Part shown: one piece after another, positions 17,333-26,380 of the stretch | Layout of the letters: the number at the start of each line of letters is the position of its first letter | Numbering within the stretch: position 1 is the first letter of the stretch | NCBI RefSeq assembly: GCF_007676755.1 | Contig: NZ_VEBK01000003.1 | Span: forward strand, 372,001 to 436,000 | From: Bacillus sp. FJAT-22090 | Lineage (GTDB): Bacteria; Bacillota; Bacilli; Bacillales_A; Planococcaceae | Direction of reading: 5' to 3' | DNA length: 64,000 bases | Program-made: the position numbers and the translations under genes | The notes under the pieces: generated by a model | What the model was told of the DNA's origin: nothing | What the model saw: the letters and a program-made list of their open reading frames with translations, nothing else | The model's database searches: none

Positions 17333-18959
17333 CTTGTGACCCCTCCAATGTTTCGATTGAATGATAAAGGGCATCTATCATAGCTGGTATATGCTCTACT
17401 TCGGTATATGGCGAAATAGAAAAGAATTTCGCTGCTGCAACCGGAACAAGCTCATCTGAATCACAAACAGCTACCGTGCATACACGAGTTGTATCACCGA
17501 AAAATACATCATCGCGGTGTTTTCCTAACACTTCAAATAACGATGCATTTAACGCATTGATTTCTTTTACTTGTGCCAGTGAATATCGGCCTGCTTGTTC
17601 GGCTCTCCAATTTAATCCTTTTTCGTAATAACGGAATGCCGTGATTGGTCCAATATTAGGTTCGTTCACTACATATAAAGAAGGAATCTTTATTGCCAAT
17701 TGCTCACGGAACGCTAAATTCACACGAACATAGTTTGCTAGTAGTTGTTGATATCCCGTCTTACCAAAAGCCAACAATGCAGCATAAATAGCAATTGAAC
17801 TACCCATACGTGAACATTCTAATGTATAACCCGTGTGGTAAGAACCATAGCCACGATTTCCAACATACGGCGTATCAAAGTCTTCAAGATCTAATAAGCC
17901 TAAGTATTTACCTTCCTTCACTAAAAACAGACTCGTTAAGTAAGGAGTTTGTCCAAGCTTTTGGAAATCAAAACATAAACTATCCGCCAAAGAAATATAC
18001 TGCATACGTTCACGAATACGCTGAAGACTAACAAGAACTTCTTGCTCAAATTGTAATGGGTTATTTTCAAAATCATAGTCATTAAAGAAAGCATAAAATC
18101 CACCAAGTGCTGAATCCGCATGAATATGTATAGGTTTCAAATTATATTTTCCTTCAAAAGCTGTTGCCATTTCTTTAATTGCTTTTACATCATCAATAGC
18201 AAAGTTATCTGTTGCACCTGTAGTAGCAACAATATATACAGGAATGCCACCTTTTTCAATTACTTCCGTTAAGCGTAATTTCAAATCTTCCATATCCATC
18301 GAATGATCTGCACCTGCTTTTACGCGCACTAGGTGATTGCTTCCAATCCCAACAGCTTCCACAGATTTTAATAAACTATAATGTGCATTCTCAGATGCGA
18401 AACAGTATAGATTATTGGGAATTCCTTCTTCTTTAGCATTTGGAAACTGTTTTGCTATTGCCATACGCAAGCCGCTGAACACAGCCCCTTGCCCGCCCCA
18501 AGTTGTATACCCAAAGCTTTCCGTAAAGTCATAGCCAACTAGCTTCGACATCATGGACACCACTTTTACTTCACATTCAGCTGCCGCTGGTCCATAAACA
18601 TCCCATAAGTTATTACCATTCAATAAGGAATTAGTTAGTTGTCCAAGAACGCCCGGGATACTAGCCATTGGTAAAACATTTGTTACGAAGTTTCGTGTAT
18701 GATATGGATGACCTTTCATCAAATCAGTCAATTCACCAACTACTTCGTCCATTCCTCTACTATCTAATGGTACTTCATAATCCTCCATCAACTCTTTATA
18801 AAAGTTTGCCGATCGTTCTTGTATTGGTCCAAGCATCGTTTTATTTGGATCTTTTAACTCGTCCATGGATGTTAATATTTTTTCTACGTAACCTAATAGC
18901 TGTTTTCTCTGTTTTCCATTACCATCTTCACTTTGGAAAAGCTGTTGTATATTTTTCAT
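17316..18959 (-). CDS. PLP-dependent group II decarboxylase-like enzyme
   Basis: A 547-aa fold-type I PLP enzyme of the glutamate/aromatic amino-acid decarboxylase group. [16 protein letters not shown] is the phosphate-binding loop, [11 protein letters not shown] carries the aspartate that contacts the PLP ring nitrogen, and [17 protein letters not shown] holds the Schiff-base lysine in place of the usual HK dipeptide (Q-K here). Substrate cannot be assigned; acidic or basic amino acids are possible. GTGAGG precedes ATG 18959. The end of the gene overlaps the start of a chemoreceptor gene, an uncommon pairing. Confidence 0.78.
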   Translation of the reverse strand: MKNIQQLFQSEDGNGKQRKQLLGYVEKILTSMDELKDPNKTMLGPIQERSANFYKELMEDYEVPLDSRGMDEVVGELTDLMKGHPYHTRNFVTNVLPMASIPGVLGQLTNSLLNGNNLWDVYGPAAAECEVKVVSMMSKLVGYDFTESFGYTTWGGQGAVFSGLRMAIAKQFPNAKEEGIPNNLYCFASENAHYSLLKSVEAVGIGSNHLVRVKAGADHSMDMEDLKLRLTEVIEKGGIPVYIVATTGATDNFAIDDVKAIKEMATAFEGKYNLKPIHIHADSALGGFYAFFNDYDFENNPLQFEQEVLVSLQRIRERMQYISLADSLCFDFQKLGQTPYLTSLFLVKEGKYLGLLDLEDFDTPYVGNRGYGSYHTGYTLECSRMGSSIAIYAALLAFGKTGYQQLLANYVRVNLAFREQLAIKIPSLYVVNEPNIGPITAFRYYEKGLNWRAEQAGRYSLAQVKEINALNASLFEVLGKHRDDVFFGDTTRVCTVAVCDSDELVPVAAAKFFSISPYTEVEHIPAMIDALYHSIETLEGSQVEFVH

Positions 18960-19248
18960 TTCCTCACCCTTAGTAGTATATTTTTACCTTGAATTTATTT
19001 ATCTAATAGTACATATTACCAACACCTATTATAAACACAATTCCCTATAAAAACTATAAATAATTAAACCATTTAGCATAAAAGTAATAATTTTGTAATT
19101 TTCCTAATATTCTTTTAGAGAATGAGAGGTTTTGTTTTTTATATTATTTACCTTCATTTGCAATTAGAAATGAGCATTGCTACACTATTTATGGACAATT
19201 ATCCATAGAGGTATTGTTCACTTTTTATAGAAAATAAGAGGTGTTATT
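18960..19248. other. Divergent intergenic region
   Basis: About 290 bp of AT-rich DNA between the decarboxylase gene (minus) and rlmA (plus). It must hold both promoters, but I see no convincing -35/-10 pair, riboswitch or terminator. Confidence 0.4.
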
Positions 19249-20139
19249 TTGTCTAAAATGACCAACAGAATTAGAAGTGCGCAATATGTAAGTGAATTGG
19301 AGTCCATCTTTAAATGTCCAATTTGCGATGCATCTATGAGCGTTTATAATATGCAAAGCTTAGTTTGCTCTAATCATCATACATATGATTTTAGTAAACA
19401 GGGATATATTAACCTGCTCGCACACCCCATAAAAACGAAGTATGGAAATGATCTTTTTGAGGCGCGAAGAAAGCTGATTGCCGAAGGAGCTTTTTTCCAA
19501 CCCTTGAGTCAAGCAATTACGGAAACCATCGAAACGCAACTTACTATGAAGAGCGCTGCATTTATACTAGATACGGGTTGTGGAGAGGGTTCGCATTTAT
19601 CTCATATATGTAATAATGTTCAAGCTGCCTTGGAGATGCCTGTACATGGAGTGGGCATTGATATTTCCAAAGAAGGTGTCCTAGCAGCAGCTAAAAACTA
19701 TCCGAATAACGTCTGGCTAGTTGCAGATCTTGCCAATACGCCTTTTCAGAAAGAACAATTTGACATCATTCTTAATATCCTATCACCTTCCAATTACGCA
19801 GAGTTTAATCGCCTATTAAAAGACGATGGTATAGTGATAAAAGTAGTACCTCAAACGGATTATTTAAAAGAACTAAGAGAAATTGTTTATAATGAACCCG
19901 AAAAGCAATCGTATTCCAATGCAGATACAGTCGATCTGTTTAAAGAAAACTTTCAACTTGTACACTCATCTCGAATACACTACACGATGAAACTTGATAA
20001 TCCACTAATTCAAGCATTAGTTCGTATGACTCCATTAACATGGGGAGCATCAGAAGAAAAATTGGCGGATTTTCTGAAACAAGAGTCAGCAGAAATAACC
20101 GTGGATTTAGAGATTTTGATTGGGAAAAAAGTTAGCTAA
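19249..20139 (+). CDS. 23S rRNA (guanine-N1)-methyltransferase RlmA-like (YxjB)
   Basis: A 296-aa enzyme with an N-terminal zinc finger (C23, C26, C40, H44) followed by a class I SAM-methyltransferase domain with LDTGCGEGSHL as motif I and GVGIDISKEGV as motif II. This two-domain layout is RlmA, which methylates N1 of a guanine in the hairpin 35 region of 23S rRNA; Gram-positive members usually modify G748, and I infer the same here. The start is TTG 19249, 7 nt after AAGAGGTG; ATG 19258 is an alternative. Monocistronic, with its own terminator. Confidence 0.85.
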   Translation: MSKMTNRIRSAQYVSELESIFKCPICDASMSVYNMQSLVCSNHHTYDFSKQGYINLLAHPIKTKYGNDLFEARRKLIAEGAFFQPLSQAITETIETQLTMKSAAFILDTGCGEGSHLSHICNNVQAALEMPVHGVGIDISKEGVLAAAKNYPNNVWLVADLANTPFQKEQFDIILNILSPSNYAEFNRLLKDDGIVIKVVPQTDYLKELREIVYNEPEKQSYSNADTVDLFKENFQLVHSSRIHYTMKLDNPLIQALVRMTPLTWGASEEKLADFLKQESAEITVDLEILIGKKVS

Positions 20140-20150
20140 GGGTAAACTCA

Positions 20151-20190
20151 AAAACACCTAGTGACGTTAATCGCACTAGGTGTGTTTTTC
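20151..20190 (+). terminator. Intrinsic terminator after rlmA
   Basis: ACACCTAGTG (20154-20163) pairs with CACTAGGTGT (20173-20182), followed by GTTTTT. A flanking A run lets it also work on the minus strand for the GNAT gene. Confidence 0.85.
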
Positions 20191-20237
20191 TATTATTAAG
20201 TACTATTTGATTTCCCTTTACCGTTAAATTAACTATT

Positions 20238-20927
20238 TTAAATGTACGTCCCTTTTTCCTCGTAGGTTACATACCAAAGATCATCTTTTTGGAAAATACC
20301 GGTGCCGATCCAGCCCTCTGCTAAAAGTCGTTGTTGTTTCTCCGTATCGCCCATGTCGATGTCTATTAATTCTCCACCGACTTTTCGGTCTTCATGAAGC
20401 TTTTTATAAAACACATAGCGCAACATTTCCCCGTATTTCTTTTTCAATGCTCCGACCACCATACCTTGGCTTAGTTTATCTTTTAAGCTAGCAATATTAA
20501 ATGGCGCTACGGTCGCACACACATGCGTGTAAGGAGAAGCATCTAGGAGTTCCATTATGATAATTCCTAACTTTTTTTGTAAACCAAAACCACGATAATC
20601 TGGATGTACATTTGTAATCTCCTGATAGACGACTTTGTCTAATTGTTCAGTCCGAAGTCCGATATCATAACCAAGATGCTGTTCATCGATTTCAGGTAGT
20701 GCGAGTGCACGAAATGCGATTAACTCATCCTCCACGAATACACCAATCATTAAGTTTTTCGCAATAGAGTCTTCGTATTCTTCTTTCGTTAATGGAGATA
20801 AGAAGTCATTGTTTATAAGAGTTCCCAAAACAACCTCTTGAAGACTCAAAATAGCTCCTACACTATCTTTAGTTAACATACGAACGACATATTCTTTCTC
20901 TCCGAGATAGCCTTTCCATTCCTTCAT
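20238..20927 (-). CDS. GNAT-family acetyltransferase-like protein
   Basis: A 229-aa protein with a GNAT core: VYQEITNVHPDYRGFGLQKK is the acetyl-CoA-binding beta4-alpha3 segment (RGFGLQ in place of RxxGxG/A), preceded by an acidic-aromatic sheet. About 60 extra C-terminal residues lie beyond the usual fold. It starts 13 nt after the end of the dipeptide-epimerase-like gene, so the two are cotranscribed. A role in modifying an amino-acid or dipeptide intermediate would fit, but the acceptor is unknown. Confidence 0.72.
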   Translation of the reverse strand: MKEWKGYLGEKEYVVRMLTKDSVGAILSLQEVVLGTLINNDFLSPLTKEEYEDSIAKNLMIGVFVEDELIAFRALALPEIDEQHLGYDIGLRTEQLDKVVYQEITNVHPDYRGFGLQKKLGIIIMELLDASPYTHVCATVAPFNIASLKDKLSQGMVVGALKKKYGEMLRYVFYKKLHEDRKVGGELIDIDMGDTEKQQRLLAEGWIGTGIFQKDDLWYVTYEEKGTYI

Positions 20928-20939
20928 ACGAGCACTTCC

Positions 20940-22052
20940 TTACTTTGTCACTTTCGTTGAAAACTCCGTTAGTTCTTGTAAAACAGCTTCATCTACATCG
21001 ATTCCTAATCCCGGGCGTTCGTTTAATTGGATAAATGGCACATCGTAATGCAGGTTTCCAACATCTTTCGAGAATTTTAATGGTCCCGTTAACTCAACAC
21101 TTGTAAAAGCTTTTTTCGAAAATGCTACATGAAATCCGGCTGCGGAACCAATTGAAGATTCCACCATGGAGCCTATTTGACATTCTATACCAGCCATTTC
21201 AGCCATATGGGCAAGCTTCATCGCAGGATATATACCACCGCATTTCATAAGCTTAATATTTACTTTATGTGCAGCTTGTTTTTCAATCAACTCACGCATA
21301 TCACGTAGTCCTCTTAATCCCTCGTCCATCATAAGTGGGGTACTTGTTTTTGCCTTTACCTCAACCATGCCATTAAAATCGTCTGCCACTACTGGCTGCT
21401 CCAACCAGTCTAACCCTGCATGCTCTAGCTGACGCATCGCCATAATTGTATTTGCACTGTTTTTCCAACCTTGGTTCACATCGACGCGAATCGCAATGCC
21501 TTCCCCAACTTTATCACGTACCGCTTGAATACGTTGTACATCCGCTTGTACCTCAGTTCCTACTTTCATTTTAAACGACGAATAGCCTTGTTTCATACGA
21601 GTAGCGGCTTCTTCTGCCATTGATTCGGGTGACCCGATACTTAATACATGTGTAATCGGAAATTTCTCGTGGTAACGTCCGCCAAGTAACTGATAGACTG
21701 GTACACCTAATTTTTTTCCGGCAATATCGTAACATGCGATATCAATCGCTGCTTTGGCAGCAGGGGCTTGATACACTGCTTTGTCCATCTTTTCATGTAA
21801 ACGTTCAAACTCCATTGGATTTTCCCCAATTAATAAAGGTGCCAATGTATTTTTCAACATAGCATAAGTACTTTCCCAAGTTTCCCCCGTCACATGCTCA
21901 TCCGCAACTGCCTCGCCATATCCGACAATCCCCTCTTCAGTTGTCAGCTTTACAATAATTGAAGGCATATCATCATATGTATGATAGCTAATGATAAATG
22001 GATCTACTAATGGTAATCTTATAGCATAAATATCAATTTCTCTAATTTTCAT
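20940..22052 (-). CDS. Enolase-superfamily enzyme, dipeptide epimerase-like
   Basis: A 370-aa member of the muconate-lactonizing subgroup with an N-terminal capping domain and a TIM barrel. The catalytic lysines are in SFKMKVG, metal ligands in RVDVNQGW, DWLEQPV and MMDEGLRG, and the opposite-face lysine in NIKLMKCGG. B. subtilis YkfB (L-Ala-D/L-Glu epimerase) has the same layout. However, the Asp-x-Asp of YkfB that binds the dipeptide amino group seems to be ELTGP here, so specificity may differ. Promoter and candidate operator lie in the 88-bp divergent gap. Confidence 0.8.
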   Translation of the reverse strand: MKIREIDIYAIRLPLVDPFIISYHTYDDMPSIIVKLTTEEGIVGYGEAVADEHVTGETWESTYAMLKNTLAPLLIGENPMEFERLHEKMDKAVYQAPAAKAAIDIACYDIAGKKLGVPVYQLLGGRYHEKFPITHVLSIGSPESMAEEAATRMKQGYSSFKMKVGTEVQADVQRIQAVRDKVGEGIAIRVDVNQGWKNSANTIMAMRQLEHAGLDWLEQPVVADDFNGMVEVKAKTSTPLMMDEGLRGLRDMRELIEKQAAHKVNIKLMKCGGIYPAMKLAHMAEMAGIECQIGSMVESSIGSAAGFHVAFSKKAFTSVELTGPLKFSKDVGNLHYDVPFIQLNERPGLGIDVDEAVLQELTEFSTKVTK

Positions 22053-22098
22053 TCTAATTCCTACTTTCTTTACAAATTTATTGTGAACAGTTATAGTT

Positions 22099-22117
22099 GT
22101 CGTTAAATAGACGTTAA
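22099..22117. promoter_or_regulatory. Candidate operator with direct repeats (copy 1)
   Basis: GTCGTTAAATAGACGTTAA contains CGTTAA twice, 11 bp apart, in the divergent gap between the epimerase-like gene and the regulator gene. A nearly identical 19-mer lies upstream of the NhaC antiporter gene. On the minus strand it covers a possible -35 (TTAACG) paired with TATAAC. Confidence 0.6.
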
Positions 22118-22140
22118 TATTTTAAAAAAAGGAGATTCTT

Positions 22141-23385
22141 ATGGATATTCGTATAGCTGTGCTAGGTTCTGCTACTTTTATCGAGCGCTTAAAGAGCTTC
22201 GAACAAGAGTTAGCTTATACTCGTTTGGATTATTATATCTATCAAACACCAGTCGATGCAACCGAAATAGTAAAAAATATAAATCCTTGTGATGCCGTTT
22301 TTTTCTCAGGTTCGCTTCCGTACATATATGCAAAAGATGCAATAAACCGATTGCCCATACCGTCCTATTATTTAAAACAAGACGTGGCAGTTATCACAAC
22401 TACATTGCTATCTATCTATTATTCTAATCATATACCAATGGCCCAGATATCAATCGATCTAATCGAACCTACATTAATTCAAAACGTTTTGGATGATATT
22501 GGACAACATAGTTCTTATCCATTTATGTTTAAAATTGAACCTACTTATGATTTGGAAGAAACCATCAAATTTCACGCTGAATTACATAACGGTGGAAAAA
22601 CTTCTTTAGCTGTTACAAGTATCCATGCAGTTTACCAAGCGTTACGGTCTATGAATATCCCAGTCATTCGTATGTTAGATCCCAAAAATTCTATTTTAAA
22701 AGGACTCGAAGATACTAGGTCCATTGCTCTTCTAGCAAAAAGTGAATCTGCTAAAATTTCTGTTGGATATATCCAATTATCTCCGAATACCTTAGTCACC
22801 GACGAAATATTAAAAAAAATAGCAGGTACCATTCAAGCAAGTTTCGTTCAAACGAATCCCCAACTGTATACGTTTTTTTCAACTTTAGGTAATGTTCAGG
22901 TAGCACTTGAAAATAATACAGTCCAAAAATGGTTCAAGTTTTTTTCTGCACCGATCCGAGTGGCTTTTGGCTATGGCAAAACAGTTATAGAAGCAACTCA
23001 AAATGCCAAAGATGCCTTGTCATATACGACTGACAATACTGCTTTTCTGATAACGGATCATAAAGAACTCGTTGGACCATATCCTAATAACCAACAGCAT
23101 ATACAACTTAAGACGAATGATCCAAAGCTTGTACAATTAGCAAAAGAAACGACGCTAAGTCCGGCTAATCTATCTAAAATAATTCAGTTTAGTCGTTCCC
23201 TTAGTTCTGTTGAATTTACTGCACCAGATTTAGAAGCCCATTTACAAGTGAGTAGACGGACAACCGAACGTTTGCTGAAAAAGCTTGTGGATCAAGGGTA
23301 TGCCCAAGTTGTCGGAGAAGAAATGACCTATCAACAAGGACGCCCTCGTGCAATATACAAACTTAATTTTCCGACCTATTCATAA
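22141..23385 (+). CDS. Transcriptional regulator with C-terminal winged helix
   Basis: A 414-aa cytosolic protein. Residues 1-110 look like an alpha/beta sensor domain resembling receiver or PrpR-N folds (DIRIAVLGSATFIERL). The C-terminus (about 345-410, DLEAHLQVSRRTTERLLKKL) is a winged-helix DNA-binding domain. AAAGGAG precedes ATG 22141. It is divergent from the epimerase-like operon and two genes from the NhaC antiporter, both of which share a 19-bp direct-repeat operator candidate, so it is the likely regulator of this locus. The family is not one I can name. Confidence 0.72.
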   Translation: MDIRIAVLGSATFIERLKSFEQELAYTRLDYYIYQTPVDATEIVKNINPCDAVFFSGSLPYIYAKDAINRLPIPSYYLKQDVAVITTTLLSIYYSNHIPMAQISIDLIEPTLIQNVLDDIGQHSSYPFMFKIEPTYDLEETIKFHAELHNGGKTSLAVTSIHAVYQALRSMNIPVIRMLDPKNSILKGLEDTRSIALLAKSESAKISVGYIQLSPNTLVTDEILKKIAGTIQASFVQTNPQLYTFFSTLGNVQVALENNTVQKWFKFFSAPIRVAFGYGKTVIEATQNAKDALSYTTDNTAFLITDHKELVGPYPNNQQHIQLKTNDPKLVQLAKETTLSPANLSKIIQFSRSLSSVEFTAPDLEAHLQVSRRTTERLLKKLVDQGYAQVVGEEMTYQQGRPRAIYKLNFPTYS

Positions 23386-23420
23386 AAAGGAAAGTTCATA
23401 CTTAGTGAACTTTCCTTTTT
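23384..23420. terminator. Bidirectional terminator
   Basis: AAAAAGGAAAGTTCA (23384-23398) and TGAACTTTCCTTTTT (23406-23420) form a perfect 15-bp stem between the convergent regulator and antiporter genes, with T runs in both directions. Confidence 0.9.
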
Positions 23421-23422
23421 AT

Positions 23423-24862
23423 TTATCCTTGTAAGGCCCCTTTCTCTTGTATTTCCGCCATTTCAGCTTTCGTCAGTTTCTGAATAGTGAAGCCAGTAAT
23501 AGCGTAACCAATAGAAAGAAGTGGCACTACATAATTTAATACTGCATAAGGTGCATACTCAAACGCCCCTACCCCTAAAGTTCCCAGTATAAATACTCCG
23601 CAAGTATTCCATGGAATAAAGACAGAAGTAAGTGTCCCTCCGTCCTCTAACGAACGGGATAGATTTTTCGAATGTAATCCCATTTTCGTGTAAGCATTCG
23701 CAAACATTCGAGCGGGAACAACAATCGAAATATATTGTTCGGAACAGGTCGCATTTGTTGTAAAACAAGCTAGGATGGTAGATGCTACTAACGTTCCGGC
23801 TGATTTTGCTAACTTAAGAATTTGATTCATAATCGATTGCAACATACCAGAGTATTCTAGTATTCCACCAAATGTCATCGCCACAAGTGTCATAGATACT
23901 GTATACATCATGGAATCCAAACCACCACGATTAAATAAATCATCAACCATTACATTTCCTGTTTCAATAACAAATCCACTTTGAAGGGCCCCAAGCGCTT
24001 CTGAAAGACTTCCCCCTTGTACAATTACTTGCGATAAAGATCCCAATATAATTCCTATAACTAAAGCTGGTATTGCTGGTACCTTTAATGCAACCAGGAC
24101 AATTACAGCTACTGGTATTAACAATAACCAAGGAGAAATGACAAAGCTTTTTTCTAACATGGAGATTGTTTGCTGTATGCTCTCTTGATCAATATTGCTG
24201 TTTTTATATTTCATGCCTAAAAAGCCATATACACCTAAAGCGATTAGTATTCCTGGTATCGTCGTATAAAACATATGTCTGATATGTACAAATAAATCTG
24301 TGTTTGTCAGTCCTGCTGCCAGATTTGTTGTATCCGAAAGCGGCGACATTTTATCACCAAAATACGATCCTGAAATAACCGCCCCCGCTATAATCGGTGC
24401 AGGAATTCCCATACTAAGTCCAATTCCCATTCCAGCAACACCGATTGTCCCCATAGTGGACCAAGAACTACCGATAGCTAATGATACGATCATACAAATT
24501 ACGCAGATTGTCACTAAAAATAGTGCTGGTGTAATAATCTTAAGTCCATAATAGATCATTGTAGCTACTACTCCGCCACCAATCCAAGAACCGATTGTCA
24601 AACCTACCAACATGATTATAACTACGGCTGGTAAAGCTAGTTTAATCCCCTTATACATCATTTCTTCAATATCGTTCCATCTAAATCCATGTTTCCAAGC
24701 AACTAACGCCGCGACAGATGTTCCTATTATTAATGGAATATGTGGACCTTGTTCTAATTTCACTACCGCTACGTACATGCAAACTATCATAACCAGTAAA
24801 GGAACAATCGCCCAAATTAGCGACATTTCCTTTTTAGTAGACGCTTTATCTTTTTCTCCCAT
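23423..24862 (-). CDS. NhaC-family Na+/H+ antiporter
   Basis: A 479-aa polytopic membrane protein with about twelve helices. Conserved NhaC features include SLAIGSSWSTMGTIGVA and GSYFGDKMSPLSDTTNLAAG. The family includes sodium/proton exchangers and substrate-coupled antiporters such as MleN (malate/lactate), so the actual cargo could be an organic acid. Upstream it carries a copy of the 19-bp direct-repeat sequence also found at the epimerase/regulator promoter, which suggests common control with the amino-acid or peptide genes around it. GGAGGAAAT precedes ATG 24862. Confidence 0.85.
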   Translation of the reverse strand: MGEKDKASTKKEMSLIWAIVPLLVMIVCMYVAVVKLEQGPHIPLIIGTSVAALVAWKHGFRWNDIEEMMYKGIKLALPAVVIIMLVGLTIGSWIGGGVVATMIYYGLKIITPALFLVTICVICMIVSLAIGSSWSTMGTIGVAGMGIGLSMGIPAPIIAGAVISGSYFGDKMSPLSDTTNLAAGLTNTDLFVHIRHMFYTTIPGILIALGVYGFLGMKYKNSNIDQESIQQTISMLEKSFVISPWLLLIPVAVIVLVALKVPAIPALVIGIILGSLSQVIVQGGSLSEALGALQSGFVIETGNVMVDDLFNRGGLDSMMYTVSMTLVAMTFGGILEYSGMLQSIMNQILKLAKSAGTLVASTILACFTTNATCSEQYISIVVPARMFANAYTKMGLHSKNLSRSLEDGGTLTSVFIPWNTCGVFILGTLGVGAFEYAPYAVLNYVVPLLSIGYAITGFTIQKLTKAEMAEIQEKGALQG

Positions 24863-24903
24863 TTTATTTCCTCCTTTGTGAACTATTACGATAATTCCTA
24901 ATT

Positions 24904-24922
24904 GCCGTTTAATAGTCGTTAA
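24904..24922. promoter_or_regulatory. Candidate operator with direct repeats (copy 2)
   Basis: GCCGTTTAATAGTCGTTAA matches copy 1 at 16 of 19 positions and lies 42 bp before the antiporter start codon (copy 1 is 47 bp before the epimerase start). A TTGTGAAC motif is also shared between the two promoter regions (22082-22089 and 24876-24883). On the minus strand the element overlaps a possible -35 TTAACG. Confidence 0.6.
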
Positions 24923-24952
24923 AGGAAATAATATAGACTAAAAGGTGAGTCG

Positions 24953-26056
24953 TCAATTGTTTTTTGCACTATTTGAAAGCGTTTTCGCTATAACTTTTGC
25001 CCCAATTGCAAGTGAATCATGGTTAAATGTCATATTTGGGTGGTGTAATCCCGGTGTAAGGTCTGCTCCGATTCCAATCATTGCGGCTTTTACTTCTGGA
25101 TTCCTAATCGTATAAAAATGAAAGTCATCACTTCCGGAAGTAATCACTTCTTCGGCCAAGTTCTCCATTCCAACAATTTCTATAATGCCATCCTTTGCAA
25201 TAGCAGCTGCTTCCTTAGAAACCTCTGCCCCTGGGGTAATATCCTCCCAAGTCCATTCCATTTCTATATCAAATAATTGTTTAATGGACTGTAAATCCTT
25301 TTCAATTTGATCTTTCATTTTAAATAAAATGTCATTCTTTTGAGCACGAGCATCGATCGAAAATGTTGCAGTTCCTGGAATAATATTCGCACTTTCACCA
25401 CCCGCTTGAATTTTAGTCAATTTGGCGGAGTAAGCTTCGAATGGGGAAAAGTATATGTTTTTCAACGCTTGATGAATGGCTACAGTAACATCAATCGCGT
25501 TTTTTCCTTGATGTGGACGTGCTCCATGCGCATCAATTCCAGTGATCTTTCCTTCTAAAAACATTGCAGCCCCGTGGTGAATAGCTGGTGAAACCTTTCC
25601 AAAAGGAAGCTCTTCAATTGGTCGTAAATGTACGCCAAATAGATGAGTTACATCTTCTAATGCACCCCTATCAATCATCGCATTTGCACCATTTCCCTTT
25701 TCCTCTGCTGGTTGGAATATAAAGCGAATACGTTTATTTAATTTTTCGTCTTTCAGCAACAATAAAGCACCTAAAACCATTGAAATATTGGCATCGTGTC
25801 CACATGAATGATTGGCTCGAAACACGCCGTCTACTTCCTGCCAAAGTGCGTCTATATCTGCACGAACAGCAATGACTTCGTCGCCTTTTCCAATCTCAGC
25901 TAGTAATCCGGTTACATCATCGAAACGACGATAAGGTATTTGTAGCTCATCTAGTATTTCTGCAAGTTTGTTGGTCGTTTCATATTCCTTCCAGCTCACC
26001 TCTGGATATTGGTGAAAATGGTCAAACCATAGTAATATTTGCGATTCTACGTCCAT
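24953..26056 (-). CDS. M20-family metallo-amidohydrolase
   Basis: A 367-aa dinuclear zinc hydrolase of the M20D (N-acyl-amino-acid amidohydrolase) group. VRADIDAL, HSCGHDANIS and PAEEKGNGAN carry metal ligands and the catalytic glutamate, and the late HHPNMTFNHDS motif supplies the final histidine. A lid/dimerisation domain occupies about residues 165-275. Likely substrates are N-acylated amino acids or small amides; this fits the neighbouring epimerase, acetyltransferase and antiporter genes. It starts 6 nt after ywbE and is cotranscribed with it. Confidence 0.82.
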   Translation of the reverse strand: MDVESQILLWFDHFHQYPEVSWKEYETTNKLAEILDELQIPYRRFDDVTGLLAEIGKGDEVIAVRADIDALWQEVDGVFRANHSCGHDANISMVLGALLLLKDEKLNKRIRFIFQPAEEKGNGANAMIDRGALEDVTHLFGVHLRPIEELPFGKVSPAIHHGAAMFLEGKITGIDAHGARPHQGKNAIDVTVAIHQALKNIYFSPFEAYSAKLTKIQAGGESANIIPGTATFSIDARAQKNDILFKMKDQIEKDLQSIKQLFDIEMEWTWEDITPGAEVSKEAAAIAKDGIIEIVGMENLAEEVITSGSDDFHFYTIRNPEVKAAMIGIGADLTPGLHHPNMTFNHDSLAIGAKVIAKTLSNSAKNN

Positions 26057-26061
26057 TTTTT

Positions 26062-26268
26062 TTACACTCCTTCGTTCTTGATAATTTCACATACTCTTCC
26101 TACTTGCCCATCGCTTAACCGTACTTTTATGCCGTGCGGATGGAAGGAAGAGTTTGTTAACAAGTCTTTTACAATTCCTCTTGTCTTTTCTCCTGTGCGT
26201 TGATCTTTTTTCAAAATGATATAAACTTCTATCCCTGGTTTTATATCTTTTCTATTTTGTCCGTTCAT
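26062..26268 (-). CDS. ywbE: YwbE-family protein (DUF2196)
   Basis: A 68-aa basic, beta-rich protein. The sequence MNGQNRKDIKPGIEVYIILK and the later FHPHGIKVRL match the conserved small YwbE family, whose function is unknown; the fold suggests nucleic-acid binding. I start it at ATG 26268, 8 nt after GAGG, rather than at GTG 26277. It immediately precedes the amidohydrolase gene. Confidence 0.8.
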   Translation of the reverse strand: MNGQNRKDIKPGIEVYIILKKDQRTGEKTRGIVKDLLTNSSFHPHGIKVRLSDGQVGRVCEIIKNEGV

Positions 26269-26344
26269 CCCACTCACCTCTTTTTGTATCGTACCACTTT
26301 CTCATTATTCTTACACTAATAGTTTTATGTCTTAGCAAAATCAC

Positions 26345-26370
26345 AAAAAGGCTACCCTAAGTGGATAGCC
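26345..26370 (-). terminator. Intrinsic terminator after the MFS gene
   Basis: On the minus strand GGCTATCC pairs with GGGTAGCC (one G-T) and is followed by TTTTT, about 10 nt beyond the stop codon of the MFS gene at 26381. Confidence 0.75.
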
Positions 26371-26380
26371 CCTCTGTATG

